Assembly (NCBI RefSeq): GCF_030272615.1
Contig: NC_081410.1
Location: 145,634,349 to 145,698,348 of the forward strand
Direction: 5' to 3'
Source of the DNA: Cryptomeria japonica
Taxonomy: Eukaryota; Streptophyta; Pinopsida; Cupressales; Cupressaceae
Length of the DNA stretch: 64,000 bases
The translations under genes and the position numbers were made by a program. Shown in pieces: positions 1 through 11,299 of the stretch (positions are counted from its first letter, which is position 1; every line of letters starts with the position of its first letter). The notes under the pieces were generated by a model. It had not been told where the DNA came from and did not search any database. It was given only the letters and a program-made list of their open reading frames with translations.

Positions 1-150
1 AGTTCCCCCTCATTTTGATCATGTAGGGTGTTTTATATAACAGTTCCCCTACACAGTATGATCATGTAGGGTGTCTTATATAACAGTTCCCCTACTCAAT
101 GTATCCATGTAGGGTGCCCTTGTACAGCAGTTCCCCTACCTAATATAATC
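1..150. repeat. short tandem repeat, about 3.5 copies of 41-44 bp
   Basis: Units start at 1, 42, 85 and 129. Each opens with AGTTCCCCT and carries CATGTAGGGTG, and the first two end in TTATATAAC. The last unit is partial. The array touches the window edge, so the copy number is a minimum. It lies upstream of an LTR fragment and may be part of that LTR's U3 region, which is inference. Confidence 0.85.
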
Positions 151-410
151 ATAATAAATTACACAGTATGTGCAGGAGATAATATGCAGTGAATAGTCTT
201 AAAGATGATTTGCTATCCATAATAATATGCTGAGAATATTAACAAAGTTATGCACAGAACTCCGTACCAGAATATTGTCTTATCCTAACAGTAGCTGCAG
301 ATTCGATCTCTTTTTCCTGTTCCCTTCCTCAAGGACTATTCAATCCGATATTACTTTCTTATTCCCCCCATAATGGGATGGCAGATTGGAGGAAAGCTTT
401 AAAATAATTT

Positions 411-855
411 AACACTTTGTAATTAACAAAGCTTGTGGATTACTCATGATATCTCTGCAATGAGATTTCATTTCTTAGTTGATTGTCTTCGTATTATCTG
501 CTGTTCGATGCCCCTTGGATGATGCTTTTCTAACTCTTAAATATCCCTCAACCTTGTTGGAGGTTTGTGACCCTTAGGCAATTCCCCTTCTCTTCAAGGA
601 ATGCTATCTCTTCCACGTGCCTCTTCATTTATATAATTACTGTACTCTTAAAAAATTGCTGCCTTAAACCAGTTGTTAATTCTTGATTAATTCTTATCAT
701 CATCGCCATCTTAGGATCACTATTTTATCTTAATGTTATCCCTGAGCATTGCATTGACAAGTCAGTAGTCTTCCAAAGTGAATCGCGACTTTATTCCAAG
801 CTGTCGTAATTCTTCTACATTGATAGAGGGTGACATGGCATCAAGACTGGAACAT
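411..855 (+). mobile_element. LTR fragment, inverted relative of the LTR at 9808-10391
   Basis: This stretch aligns, with many differences, to the reverse complement of 9930-10391. Shared landmarks are CACTTTGTAATTAACAAAG, the CCCTTAGGCA block, CACGTGCCTCTTCATTTAT and the ATCTTAGGATCACT block. The copy at 9808 ends next to a primer-binding site, which makes it an LTR and sets the sense of this fragment as +. Both LTR edges are missing, so it is a solo or truncated LTR of the same family. Confidence 0.7.
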
Positions 856-899
856 GATAGTCCCCATGCATACCACCAAGAACAAGGGTGTCACTGCCT

Positions 900-1367
900 G
901 TAACTTAATTACAGTTCTGATCTGATCTAATCGATGGTGATCTCCCTAGATGCTTTTGATTCCTTTCCTTTATATCTCTCAATGTGAGGGGGGGGGTCAC
1001 ACCTCTTCATCATGTATGCCCTTTGGTAAGAGACATCCTTTCACCATTAGCACCCTTTGAAAGAGTGCAACTCTTCATTATTTCTGCCCTTTGAAAGGGA
1101 CACAACCTTTCACAATCAGATTTGCACTTATTAAATCTGATCTGCACTTTTTTATTCCGCACTTCTCCCCTCTCAAATGAGGTAATCTTCTCCCTTTATA
1201 TCTCATGTTTGAGGGAGTCACAACTTTTCATTCCATGTCTTTTGACCCTTCGTTAACTTGATTAAATTTTAATTATATTTAGTTATATTCTTTTATATTT
1301 TAATTTTATTTTTAATTTTATTATTATTATTTATTATTAAATTCTATTCCAAAGTGGGGACATTACA
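900..1367 (-). mobile_element. probable LTR fragment (minus sense)
   Basis: Read on the minus strand, the sequence opens with TGTAATGTCCCC, runs through an AT-rich stretch (1260-1350) and reaches TATA-like boxes (ATATAAAGGG near 1190 and ATATAAAGG near 970), an arrangement usual for LTR U3 regions. Two imperfect blocks of TTTATATCTC followed by a G run and GTCACA suggest internal duplication. No partner LTR, primer site or target duplication was found, so this is a tentative call. Confidence 0.4.
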
Positions 1368-1628
1368 AAAAACCTTCATGGTATAAAGAAAATGAATACC
1401 GTGATTACCATCATGTCAAGTTCATGCCATGGGGAATTGTATGCAATTAAAACACTATATCGAGGTCCTTATAGATAAAGGTGAGATCAAAATTGAGGGA
1501 TTATCAAACACCTCGCCAAACCAAGATTTAGGTATATATTAAAACCCTTTTCCTAAGCATAATTAGTAGTGCACTAAAGGCCAATACTCATACAAACGTT
1601 ATCGATTATCACAAGACTCCTTACAACT

Positions 1629-2640
1629 ATGTTTTTTTTTGTTGGCCAAATTGAGAATTCTGATGAACGGATCCATATCATTAAAGTAAAAACACCTAAT
1701 TGTGCTATCACCACTCGACGTGGAAAAGTCACCATGGAAGATCCTAATCCCACTTCAAATACCCAAAACAAATATGACCTCCTTGACCACCTTGAGCAAA
1801 TACCAACCCACATTTCCAACCCTGAGATTTTGTGCACATCCCCCATTCATAGGGACATTTTAAATCGCATTTTACAAGAATCCAGAGTCCCTAATGATAT
1901 TGATTCTTTACACTTTCAAGCCCTCATTAGCCACCTCTCTATCGATCATCACCTTACTTTCACTCAAAATGATTTTCCTCCATTTGATCCATCACATAGT
2001 CATCATCTCCATATTGAAGTGATCATTTCCAAACATAAGATAAAACATGTGCTCATAGATTATGATGTAAGCCTCAATATTTGCACACTTAAACAGGTGC
2101 AACATTTGAGTTATTCAATAGAAGCGTTGGGCTCACATACCATTACCATCAAAGCCTATGCCAATATAGAGAGAATCGACTGGTACTATTTAGCTTCCCA
2201 TTGAAGTAGGTCCTTCCTTGCAACATACCTTGTGCCATGGATTAGACTTAGACCTTCCATACAACATCTTGCTTAGTCGACCATGACTCCATAACATGGA
2301 AGCGATACCCTATATGTACCATCAATGTCTTAAGTTATCTTACAATGGTGTAGAAGTTACTATTCTGGGTGATCTCCAACCTTGTCGATATTGCCAAACA
2401 ATAGAAGGGAAATATGATAACCTTTGTCCATCTTCAACCATTGTCCCCAAGTCATATTCCATTAAATCCACATCATGCATTGACCCTAATGATTCACCTT
2501 CCACATCTGCTCCATTCTCCAAGAAATCATCCGTAAAATCCACATTCAAAATCATTGATAAAGGATGCGGAGAATATCCAATACATGAATCTTTTCATAT
2601 TGCCAAGCTACTCCTATCACCTTGATCTTTTGGTTGACCA
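1629..2640 (+). pseudogene. gag end and retropepsin of element F
   Basis: The open stretch 1629-2204 holds the gag-protease junction typical of Tat elements (YDLLDHLEQIP, then FQALISHLS) and the protease core LHIEVII..VLIDYDVSLNICTL. The Asp of the active-site motif is kept but the following glycines are lost (DYDV). After a stop at 2204 the frame continues through LDLPYNILLSRP and the YHQCLKLSYNGVEVTILGD end of the domain (2230-2390). Element E carries the same end sequence at 63736-63975. A Ser/Pro-rich tail follows to 2625. The retropepsin would have cut the polyprotein. This copy is inactive because of in-frame stops. Confidence 0.85.
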
Positions 2641-2789
2641 CACTCAAAAGTTCAAGATCCATTTGTCACACATAATGGGGCCCCACTACCTTCCTTTTCG
2701 ACAATTATCTTGCTAACGAGGACATATAAGGCTTTGATCCTACATGGCTATACAAAGATGAGCAATATGCCGCTTGCTTTAAAGAACTT

Positions 2790-3424
2790 TATCCCATTCT
2801 CTTGTGCATTTGTACTAGAATGAACTATAGAGGCAAAGGTCTTGGTTTATATGAACAAGGTCTCCTTGATCCTATTGATATACTAGTTAACGATGGAACT
2901 ACTGGCTTAAGATATGGTGCTTACGATGAGTATTGCAATGCCCTTGTTAATTTTCTTGATAATGCTAGGCACTCCTCTTTTGAAGTTGACGATAGAGAAG
3001 AAAATGTCATTCCTAGTCCTTTCAAAGAGCTTGCTGCCACAAATCTATTCCTTGACAATACTATTTTTTCTATCCACCTTGACCTACAATACCTCAAACT
3101 CATTGAATGGGACCAACATGATTCTGCTTCCTTGGATACTTTTCAAACTGATGAGGCCCTCCTAGAACATATGCAGACCCGTGACCACATTCCTTCCGAA
3201 GATCATAAGCAAGGTTTTCAATTCCTATTGAGTACATTTGCATACTTTGTAGAACATGAGGATATTACAGATAACACATTAGAACCCATTGATGCAAATA
3301 CACCATTTGACAGTGAACCTCACCTTCCATTGGCACTTGCCCCACTTCAGGATGGGTCTCCACTCCTTGTTGAAGAACCTATAGACCTAAATTTGGGTAC
3401 AAATGAGATAACTAAGTTGAAATA
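2790..3424 (+). pseudogene. G-patch and linker of element F polyprotein
   Basis: The frame 2802-3424 (207 codons) begins with MNYRGKGLGLYEQG, a G-patch-like glycine motif placed between protease and RT, as in element E. The rest is an acidic linker without a fold I recognise. Its block FQTDEALLEHMQTRDHIPS matches the E linker at about 62500 (FQNDEALIEFLGIWDHIPS). The match shows that F and E belong to the same family although they lie in opposite orientation 55 kb apart. It ends at a TAG before the RT. Confidence 0.75.
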
Positions 3425-3425
3425 G

Positions 3426-4795
3426 ATAGTAGCTGCATTATATCTTGACGTAAAGACAACTATCTATATGGTACTTAGAGATTATCCAAATATTGTTGGT
3501 TGTTCACCACCTTGTGGCTAGACATGATGCTTAACTGGTTCGCTAGATACTAAGGAAAATGCATACTAAAGCGGCCCTCCTAGTCAAGGAAGAACTTCAA
3601 AAGTTGCTAGATGTTGGCTTCATTCGAGCCATTAACTATCCAAAGTGGACGCATAATGTTGTTCTTCTAAGCAAGAAACCCTAAGGGATCCAAGTATGTA
3701 CAAATTTCAAAGACATCAATAAGGCTTGTCCCAAAGATGATTTTCCTTTTCTGAACATTGATATGATTTTAGACTTGACAGCTAGTTTGAGATGTTGTCT
3801 CTTTTGGATGGGTTTTCCAGATATAACTAGATTTAGATAGCACCAAAAGACCAACGTAAGACAACCTTTATTACCCCATAGGGAACATTTTCTTACAAAG
3901 TCATGCCCTTTGGTCTTAAGAATGTTGGTGCCACATATCAGAGAGCAATGACTATCATATTCTATTATATGCTACATGATTGTTGAGGATTATGTGGAGG
4001 ATATCCTAGGAAAGTCCAAACTTGCAATTGATCACCCAACCATTTTATGTTGTATCTTCTAGAGGCTCAAAAAATATAAGGTCAAATTCAATCTCAAGAA
4101 ATGTGTCTTTGGGTTCACATCCAAAAAGCACCTAGGATTTATTGTCTCTCAATATGGCATTGAGGTAGATCAAGATGAAGTAAAAGCAATAATAGAAATG
4201 CCACCTCCTCGTAATCATACACAGTTATGTAGTTTACAAGGGAAACTCCAAGCTATTAGATGATTCATTGCTCCATTAACTTAAAAGTGCCATCCTTTCT
4301 CACATGTCCTTCGAAAGAATGCCAGCTTTGAGTAGGATCAATCATGTCAAAAAGCATTCGACCATATTAAAAAGTACTTGTCTAATGCTCCAGTTTTAAT
4401 GGCAGCCACTTCAGATAGACCTCTTTTTTTATACATCTCAATCACATAACATGCCTTAGGTGCCCTCTTAGCTCAACATAATGATTAGGGAAGAGAAAAT
4501 GCCATCTATTATTTTAGTAGGACATTGTTTGGGTGAGCTCAATTATTCATCCATGTAGAAAGCTTGTCTTTCAGTAGTGTTTTCCACAAAGAAACTCTGC
4601 CATTACGTGCTTAATGCTACCACTCATTTGATTGCCAAAATTGATGCCTTGAAATATGTGCTGTCTAAAGCAGCCCTTACTAGTTGAATGACAAAGTGGA
4701 TCATGCTCCTTAGTGATTTTTATATATGTCAATCGAAAGGCAATTAAGGGACAAGTCATAACAGATTAGTTAGTAGAGTCTCCAATTTAGGATCA
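3426..4795 (+). pseudogene. reverse transcriptase and RNase H of element F (decayed)
   Basis: RT landmarks are LQKLLDVGFIRAIN (about 3596), INKACPKDDFPF (3718), GLKNVGATYQRAMT around 3910-3950 and the catalytic box at 3991-4002, which reads YVED instead of YVDD. NLKKCVFGF (4092), LGFIVSQYGIEVD (4131) and MPPPR (4198) follow, then the RT-RNase H connection (YFSRTL near 4508, LLSDFYICQS near 4710). Several stops and at least two frame changes interrupt it. The changed catalytic residue and the stops make it non-functional. Confidence 0.85.
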
Positions 4796-4802
4796 CCAAC
4801 CT

Positions 4803-5250
4803 TTGAACATAGAATTTCTAGATGAATCCAGCATTCACATTGAAGAATCCAAACCATCGACATTATACTTTGATGGATCATTTACCTCACATGGATTAGG
4901 TGTCGGCATCCTTTTCATCAACCCCCAAGGTTATTTCATTCCCAAAGCATTCCACATTGCTTTCCCTTGCACAAACAACATAATGGAATATGAGGCACTC
5001 ATATGTAGTTTGAAAATAACAATTCAGTGGCACATTCAGCATTTACAGGGCTCAAGATTCACAATTGGTAATCAAACAGGTCAATGATGAGTTCCTTACT
5101 AAGGATGACAAGCTTATACCCTATAAATGCATTGTTGACAGTTTCAAATTGTACTTCCTAGATGTATCTTTTGAGCAAGTCCCTCATTTCAATAACAAAG
5201 CTGCTAATGCAATGGCCACTATCGGATCCTTCTAGATATTCTTGGTGAAG
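4803..5250 (+). pseudogene. additional RNase H domain of element F
   Basis: The open frame 4803-5087 reads TLYFDGSFTSHGLGVGILFINP, the start of the extra RNase H domain that marks Tat-type Ty3/gypsy elements. The acidic EYEAL box follows at about 4990. The frame shifts near 5085 and continues as KLIPYKCIVDSF and the VPHFNNKAANAMATI end at about 5240. Element E has the same domain at 60220-60660 (LYFDGSYTRHGSGAGIIFITP). The first Asp and the Glu of the box are kept, but the frameshift rules out function. Confidence 0.8.
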
Positions 5251-5289
5251 CTCATGCACATTGTTTCTTGGTAGAACAACTCCTTATAC

Positions 5290-6597
5290 TTGCTTATGAT
5301 CTTGTAGATTTTGACATGATATGTGACTTCATTGGTCCCCACACCCCTTGGTACAATGACATGCGTGCTTATCTCCAAAACCAAACCATCCCTCTCGACA
5401 TGTCATCCACCTAACAAAAGTCCCGTATCCAATGTGCATTGTGTTATACCCTCCTTGGTGACATTCTCATCATAGAGTTTATGATGGCACTTTTCTTAGA
5501 AGTCTCAACTTTGGTGAGGCTAACCTTTCTCTTCAAGAAGTCCATGATGGCATTTGTGCTGCTCATACAAATGCCATAGTCCTTGCCATCTCCTTCGTAC
5601 ATGATATTATTGGTCCACCATGGAATTAGATGCTTGTTAATGTGTCAAGAAATGCCTTGCTTGTCAAAAACATGGAGACCTTATTCATGCACCCTCACAA
5701 GCTCTTCAATCTATTACCTCTCCATATCCCTTCACCATGTGGGGGCCTTGATCTCATTGGTAAGATTAATCCCACTTTCTCCAATGGTCACAAGTTCATT
5801 ATCATTGCTACCAAATATTTCACCTAGTGGGTCAAAGCAGTTCCACTCACTTTCACCACTAGTGTCCAAATTTCCAAGTTCATCCTTAACCATCTCATTT
5901 GTTATTTTGGCATTCCATCCACCATCATCACTGATAATGGCAAATCCTTATAAAAGCATGAAGTGCTATCCTTATGTGAGAAATTCCATATCAAGCACAC
6001 GTTGTCCACCCCATATTATCGCCAAGGTAATTGTCAAGCCAAGGTATCCAACAAAACTATCATTAAGATCCTTAAGAAAATCGTCAATGAAATTGGCCAT
6101 GATTGGCACCTTCGGCTTAATCTCGCCCTTTGGGCCTACCGAACCTCCATCTGTACTCCCATTGATGTCACTCCATACTCACTTGTCTACGGTGCATAAG
6201 CAATCTCGCCAATAGAAGTTGAGTAACCCTCCTTACTTGTTTCTTTGTGTAATCTCTTCCTCGAGGAGGATTATCGAGAAACTCGTTTACATGAGCTAGA
6301 ACTCCTTGAGGAGCATCATCTTACTACTCTCAATCACATTAAAGCATATTGACATAGGCTATGTCATGATTATAACAAGCACATCAACACTAGAAGTTTG
6401 AGGTGGGAGATCTTGTCCTTTAGGAAAATCAAAAGAACACTACACAAGAAAGAAGAAAGGGAAATTTGAGCCAAATTGGTTGAGTTCCTATGTCATCATT
6501 GCCAAGTTTGGGTTTGGAGCCTACCAACTAGCCACTCTTGAAGGTCATGAGCTAGATGAGCCTATGAACATTGTCCATCTCAAGCGCTTTTGCTCTT
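5290..6597 (+). pseudogene. integrase of element F (decayed)
   Basis: A pre-integrase linker (TPWYNDMRAYLQNQT, 5341) leads to a damaged zinc-finger region (about 5540-5680). The catalytic core has GGLDLIGKI (5740) and ITDNGKS (5925). The position of the catalytic Glu reads QAKVSNK at 6034-6054, so the Glu is replaced by Lys. The LNLALWAYRTS and VTPYSLVYGA blocks follow (6115-6200), then the C-terminal module to MNIVHLKRF at 6565-6595. Stops occur at 5627, 5826 and 6197 and frame changes after 6400. It is a dead integrase. Confidence 0.85.
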
Positions 6598-7289
6598 AAT
6601 CTATTTAGCACTAGTCTTCCAAATATTAGAAAAAGACAGTGTTCCATGGAGTTTCCTGACATTGAGACGAGGGAATGGGTTTTGGGGATAGGGATATGGG
6701 GGGCCTAAGTTTGGGGGTGGCAGGGGAGCGGCGCAAATACATATAGTACTTGAAAAATTAGTTACAAAGAGTTGAGCAAAGGATCTAATGGCAGCTTCAA
6801 CGATCTTCAATATGGAGAAAGACATGGAAGATTTGGAATTTTTTTTATCAAACCCAGGGAAGTTGATAAAGGAAGAAGTTATGAATAGGAAAGAAGAATT
6901 AAATTTGGGGATATCTCTATTCAAGTTTCTTAGGAAATCTCCTCTGACATATTTTGAATGCTTCTAGTTCTAGATATCAAAAGCCTATTCATGCAAGCCC
7001 TTGTATGAAAATTTATATGTCCATGGCTAAGGATTGAGGAGTCAAGAAATGGATGGCACTGAAATGGAGGAGTTGACAATATTAGAGATTAGGTTTTTAA
7101 TCCAAAGGGCCAAAGTAAGCTTCCAAAACATAGAAGATATAGTTGGCAGATTGAGCAAGGAAACCTAAAATAAGCTATAGGGAGTTGAGCAAAGGATCTA
7201 ATGGTATCTTCAACAATCTTCAATATGGAGAAAGAATGGAAGATTTGGAAAAACACTAATTACATATAGTACTTGAAAAATTTGTCCAG
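6598..7289. other. no clear gene; duplicated ~70 bp block
   Basis: No conserved coding domain was seen. The block 6770-6840 (GAGTTGAGCAAAGGATCTAATGG and onward) recurs at 7180-7250, and ACATATAGTACTTGAAAAATT recurs at 6741 and 7262. A 59-codon frame at 6788-6966 on + is rich in Lys/Glu and Leu, but I recognise nothing in it, and the second copy of its start does not keep the frame. It looks like non-coding repeat. Confidence 0.4.
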
Positions 7290-7515
7290 GGTTGAGGGAT
7301 GCATGGGTGTCTTAGGGACGTCCCAATGCCCCCTTTTGGCATTTCCTGTGCAAAACGTCTTGGAGACGTCCCCTCTTAGAGGGGCAAGTCTCGAAAACGT
7401 CATGGGGTGCGTCGTGGTGGTGGAGGGACGACAGGGAAACGTTCCTTTGGAGTTCCTTGTTTTGGAAATGTGGCCTTTTTCTAGGGTGGGGGGACACGTC
7501 CCTGTGGAACTAGGG
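7290..7515. repeat. GC-rich repeat with GACGTCCC motifs
   Basis: Several copies of GACGTCCC or its relatives (AAACGTC, GGACGAC, ACACGTCCC) are packed into about 220 bp. One of them is the perfect palindrome GGGACGTCCC near 7316. The region is clearly more GC-rich than its AT-rich surroundings. Long open frames here on both strands are a by-product of low stop density. The origin is unknown. Confidence 0.5.
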
Positions 7516-8710
7516 AAAAAGACAAAAAAATAGAAAAAAATAATAATACGAAAAATAGTAAAGAGAAATAAATCCACCCACTAGTTAAAACCACTTCTTG
7601 TGGCACCATGGGCAAGTAACATGATGAAAATGTGGCAAACAAGTGTCATATGTTGAAGGAAACCACTCTATGCTATAAGCATGTATTGTTATTCCACCAT
7701 CATATCGCATTCATCCCATTATTTACCTTACCACGGTTTGTTCGCTCAAGTCCCTCACCAATCCACCTATTCCATCCCATTTCACAATACCTTTCACATA
7801 CATGACCTATTTACATCACACTCCTTTATCAAATTACTCAAAATAACCAACAGATTAGTAGAGTCACTAGAATGTAGTGCCAAAGATTTGAATGCAAATG
7901 AAAGAAAACAAGAATGTAAACTCCCTATTCAAATCAACGCAAAACCTCTGATAGAGTTCAACAAGAAAGAAGTCAATTAAGCATAACATAAGACAACCAA
8001 CTCAAATGTTACTCATGACTCCATTGTTGAAAGATTTGCTTCAATGACAAGATAGTATGTGGATGCTCTTTTTCTCAAAGTTACTTGTTTTGACAACATG
8101 TACTTAGCATAAAGGATAATGGATGAAAATGAGAGAGGAGGTGTCTCAATTTATAGATTTTGGGAAGGATGAATGGGATGGTCAAGATCTAAAGATGAGA
8201 TTGATGGTGGAGGATTCTTGTGAGGATTTCTCTAGGATCAAGGAGGGAATGGAGGGATGGGATGAAGGCAGTTAGAATGTGAATGGCTAGGATTAAATTA
8301 CCAAATTTAGTAAATTATTTTGACCTTGAGAGGAATAAGGAACATTTGCATCCAATGAGGCTAGATTCTTGGGCTTGTTGGAGAAAATGGTGGAACCAAA
8401 GGACAAGTGTTTCTAGGTCCCCTTTTTGCTTGGATTTTGTTTGAGGGAATATAGGCCTAATCAAATACTAATATAATTTAATTCTTTCAGCCATGTGTGA
8501 GGTGGATAATAGATGGAAATGAACATTATTTATTTATTAATTTATTGTGAGGTGGTGGAAAAGGGTATTTAATTAAATAATATGACTTATTTAATTATGT
8601 AACCTTAGATGAAGGAGAATTAGTCTAATTGATGGAATGAACTAGGTGATGAGGACTAGGTCTAGGTGATTGGATTTGATTGATTAGGCTTAGGGAAATA
8701 ATGAGGCGGT
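7516..8710 (-). other. no gene; AT-rich, part probably an LTR remnant
   Basis: 7516-7980 shows nothing recognisable. 7981-8700 has features of an LTR read on the minus strand: a TATA-like box (ATCTATAAATTGAGAC near 8140-8160) behind an AT-rich block with ATTTATTTATTAATTTATT and TTAATTAAATAA (8520-8600). The composition resembles the LTR at 47430-48988, but I could not align a boundary or partner. It is a tentative remnant. Confidence 0.3.
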
Positions 8711-8719
8711 ATGAACTAT

Positions 8720-9542
8720 TTACCTTCTCTGATATCGTCGTCAGAATTATTACTTCCTCCATCATATTATGAATTGTTTCTCTTCCTTGCTTTTCATCTT
8801 CATTGTAGGGTCTTCCTTCATCATATTGAGTTCTGCCTCTATGGAATCTTCCTTCTATTCCTCTTTGTTGGTTTTGTCTATCAAATCTTTTGTTTAATTT
8901 CGTTTTTGCTGCTAGGGCCAGTTGATATGCTTCTTCTACTGTTGATATTCAACAAACTCAACTGCTCTTGAATTAATCCTCTCAAACCATTTATGTACCT
9001 TGTTATGATCTCCCAGCCTACATTGCAATGACCTACTCTGATTGTTAGCCTTCGATTATCTAAAATATAATTCTTCACAGTTATATCCTTTTGTCTCACA
9101 TTATGCAACTTCTTCAACACCACAATATGGTGATTCATAGGAATGAACTTAAAATTTAGTTTTTTCACCATCCTCCCATTTTCCAATGCTAGGTTTGCCT
9201 TTTCTATTTCTTTCGAATTGGATGTCTTCAACAATTAGCATCATGAACTTTCATTTTAGTTTTAAGAAATATTGACTTATCTGGTTCTTCAATTTCTTCA
9301 TACTCAAAATGTTTTTCTAATTTATTCCAATTTATCAGTTCTTTAGGGCTTAAACTACCAGAATAATTTGGAATATCTACTTTGGTCTTCTTTTCAGTAT
9401 TTGGTATAGCTTTCAACATTCTTTTTTCCTCTTTTTCTGTGCTTTCAATTATCTCTACAGGACCAACTTCTTGTTCTTCATCACTCTCACTCATTATCTC
9501 CTCTAGGGTTAGGGTCTCTTCTATGATCTTCTTAAAATGCAT
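8720..9542 (-). pseudogene. Ty3/gypsy gag remnant
   Basis: Minus-strand frames 9542-9228 and 9234-8881, continued in another frame to about 8720, read as one plant Ty3/gypsy gag. The order is an acidic N-terminus, then VDIPNYSGSLSPKELINW..LEKHFEYEEI, then FKFIPMNHHIVVLKKLHNVRQKD and VARYINGL-like (ITRYINGLRGLIQEELSL-type) motifs, then a basic Gln/Arg-rich tail. Such gags form the virus-like particle. It lies 250 bp downstream of a primer-binding site in the right orientation. No zinc knuckle, protease or RT follows, so the rest of the element is deleted. Confidence 0.75.
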
Positions 9543-9793
9543 CCATTTGAATCTTCGTTGCTATCATCATTTTGAACATTTCTTCCATCCTTTGAGCACA
9601 TTAATGATACCTTGTCTTCGTCATGGGGGTATCTTATTGTTGGATTTGATGCAAATCGCCTCAAAGTTGTTGGCGTGTCCATAATCATTCCTGCAAATTG
9701 CCTTAGTTGATGCTTTATTTACAAACTACTTAAAGATTGCATTAAGTTTGATGATCTGTTTATAGGTAGAACTTGTAGAAATCTAAACCTTTT

Positions 9794-9805
9794 GCTCAGA
9801 TACCA
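9794..9805 (-). other. primer-binding site of the gag remnant element
   Basis: On the minus strand it reads TGGTATCTGAGC, one base away from the 12 bases complementary to the initiator Met tRNA 3' end (TGGTATCAGAGC). It is two bases from an LTR end in CA. Confidence 0.75.
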
Positions 9806-9807
9806 AT

Positions 9808-10391
9808 TGATTTAGTCCAATGAAGATAGTCAGTGTCATGCCCCCAAATCTAAAGAAAATTGTCTTATAAGAAATCACAAATTTCTGAAGACAGCGATTT
9901 CTCCTTTCATTCAATTTTGGGCACATTTGACTTGACTGAATTCCCTTTTTAACTTGATGCCACATCACCCTTTTTCATCTAGAAGAAGTACGACAGCTTG
10001 GAATAAGCTAGCAATTCACTTTGGAAGATTAGTGACCAGTCAATACAATGTTCAGTGATGCATTAAGATAAAACAGTGATCCTAAGATGGTGATGATGAT
10101 AGGAATTAACAACAGAGTTAAGGCAGCGAGTTTTAAAGAGTTAAGATTTAATTTAAGAACACCAATTAAATAAATGAAGAGGCACGTGAAAGAGATTTCA
10201 TTCCTTGAAGAGAAAGGGAACTGCCTAAGGGTCACAGCCCTCCAGCAAGATTGAGGGATATTTAAGAGGTAGAAAGGCATCATCCAAGGAGAATCAAACA
10301 GCAGAAAAAAGGAAGTCAATCAAATAAAGAAGAGAGATCTATTTGCAGAAATATCGAGAGTAACTGGCAACTTTGTTAATTACAAAGTGCT
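9808..10391 (-). mobile_element. 5' LTR of the gag remnant element
   Basis: Read on the minus strand it ends ..GGACTAAATCA directly before the primer site. The block 9930-10391 is homologous to 411-855 in inverted orientation. The upstream (U3) edge near 10391 is where the homology stops, so the true LTR start is not fixed. No 3' partner LTR exists in the window beside the gag remnant. Confidence 0.7.
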
Positions 10392-11005
10392 GGGTATGAT
10401 GATATATAATCTTATCATGTTGATTCACTTATCATGTTTTCAATATAGTAATGCTTGAAATGATAAGTAATTAATATATCACTTCTAATGTTATCATTGC
10501 TGTTATTATTGTTAGTATATGTTTGTGCATAATTGATTATGATTGATAAAGATTCCTTTAAGGTTTGCATCCAATGTGTTATCCCATTATGGAGAGGAGA
10601 ATGCACATACTAAGGGATGCAAGTAGCACTAGTTCCATCAGGTATGGCAGGTGTCATTCTGTGCTCCTGGGTTTGAGGGACAAGGATAAGCTCAAGGTGC
10701 CTTGTATGATTCCCAAAGGGCTCCATGATGTGGACGTGTTGTTAGGAAAAGTCTTATTGAAATCCTCATGCTTGCAACCATAAGAGGATGAATAAGGAAA
10801 CATGGATAGGGGGTGCAGATACAAGCATTCCACTAGGCAGACCATTCAATGCTGGATGTCCAATGTGCTTGCCATTTGGAGCCAAGAGGGTGAATATCTG
10901 CTCTTGGGCTTAGTGTGAAGATCGGCTTCAGGCCGATCCTATCATGCTCCTTCATTCAAAACTCTATTGTGATTAGATCTCTCTAATGAATTATGATAGT
11001 TATAT
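10392..11005. other. no gene seen; one perfect hairpin
   Basis: No coding domain was recognised on either strand. A perfect 7-bp inverted repeat GATCGGC-TTCAG-GCCGATC lies at 10920-10938. AT-rich sequence (10400-10560) gives way to ordinary composition. Confidence 0.5.
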
Positions 11006-11029
11006 GTGTTTATACCATAGTTCTGGGAT

Positions 11030-11190
11030 TCGCTTGGACTTGGCGAGTCCCAAGGCTTGGACTTGGCGAGTCCCAAGGCCTGGACTCTGGCTTGTTCGAG
11101 TCCAGAGTGAGACTCGCTGAGACTTGGGACTCACGGACTTGGCGAATCTTGATGTCCGGACTCAGTGAGTCCTGATGCCCAGACTCGGCC
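11030..11190. repeat. degenerate repeats of GACTTGGCGAGTCC
   Basis: About seven diverged copies of a ~20-bp unit built on near-palindromes of the type ACTTGGCGAGTCC or ACTCGCTGAGACT lie in 160 bp. The first two units (GGACTTGGCGAGTCCCAAGGC) are almost identical. The array is followed by poly-T and poly-A tracts (11197-11265). The origin is unknown. Confidence 0.65.
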
Positions 11191-11299
11191 AAAGTCAATT
11201 TTTTTTTTAATCTCAAAATAAACAAAATTAGACATTTTTTGACGTTTTTTTTCAAAAAAAAAATTGTATCCAAAAACCCTAATTTCGCCCAATACAAAG

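Larger units (their letters stand above)
1371..6597 (+). mobile_element. element F: decayed Ty3/gypsy (Tat-type) internal region
   Basis: Domains occur in the order protease, G-patch, RT, RNase H, second RNase H, integrase. This matches element E at 58910-64000 and the plant Tat group, which carries an additional RNase H domain. The last codons (6580-6597) correspond to the HLKRF end of integrase seen in E. Coding is broken by many stops and frameshifts, and neither a matching LTR pair nor a primer site was found. The 5' end joins another LTR-like fragment abruptly at about 1370. It is a dead copy. Confidence 0.9.

Noticed and set aside
1-150. CRISPR-like short repeats
   Set aside because: Units are contiguous, without unique spacers of constant length, and the context is a plant nuclear genome.
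6788-6966. 59-codon frame starting MAASTIFNMEKDMEDLEFF
   Set aside because: Part of a duplicated block (copy at 7180-7250) in which the second copy loses the frame. No domain was recognised.
7981-8700. Complete LTR paired with 9808-10391
   Set aside because: The two sequences do not align. Only general LTR features support the first, so no pair was called.
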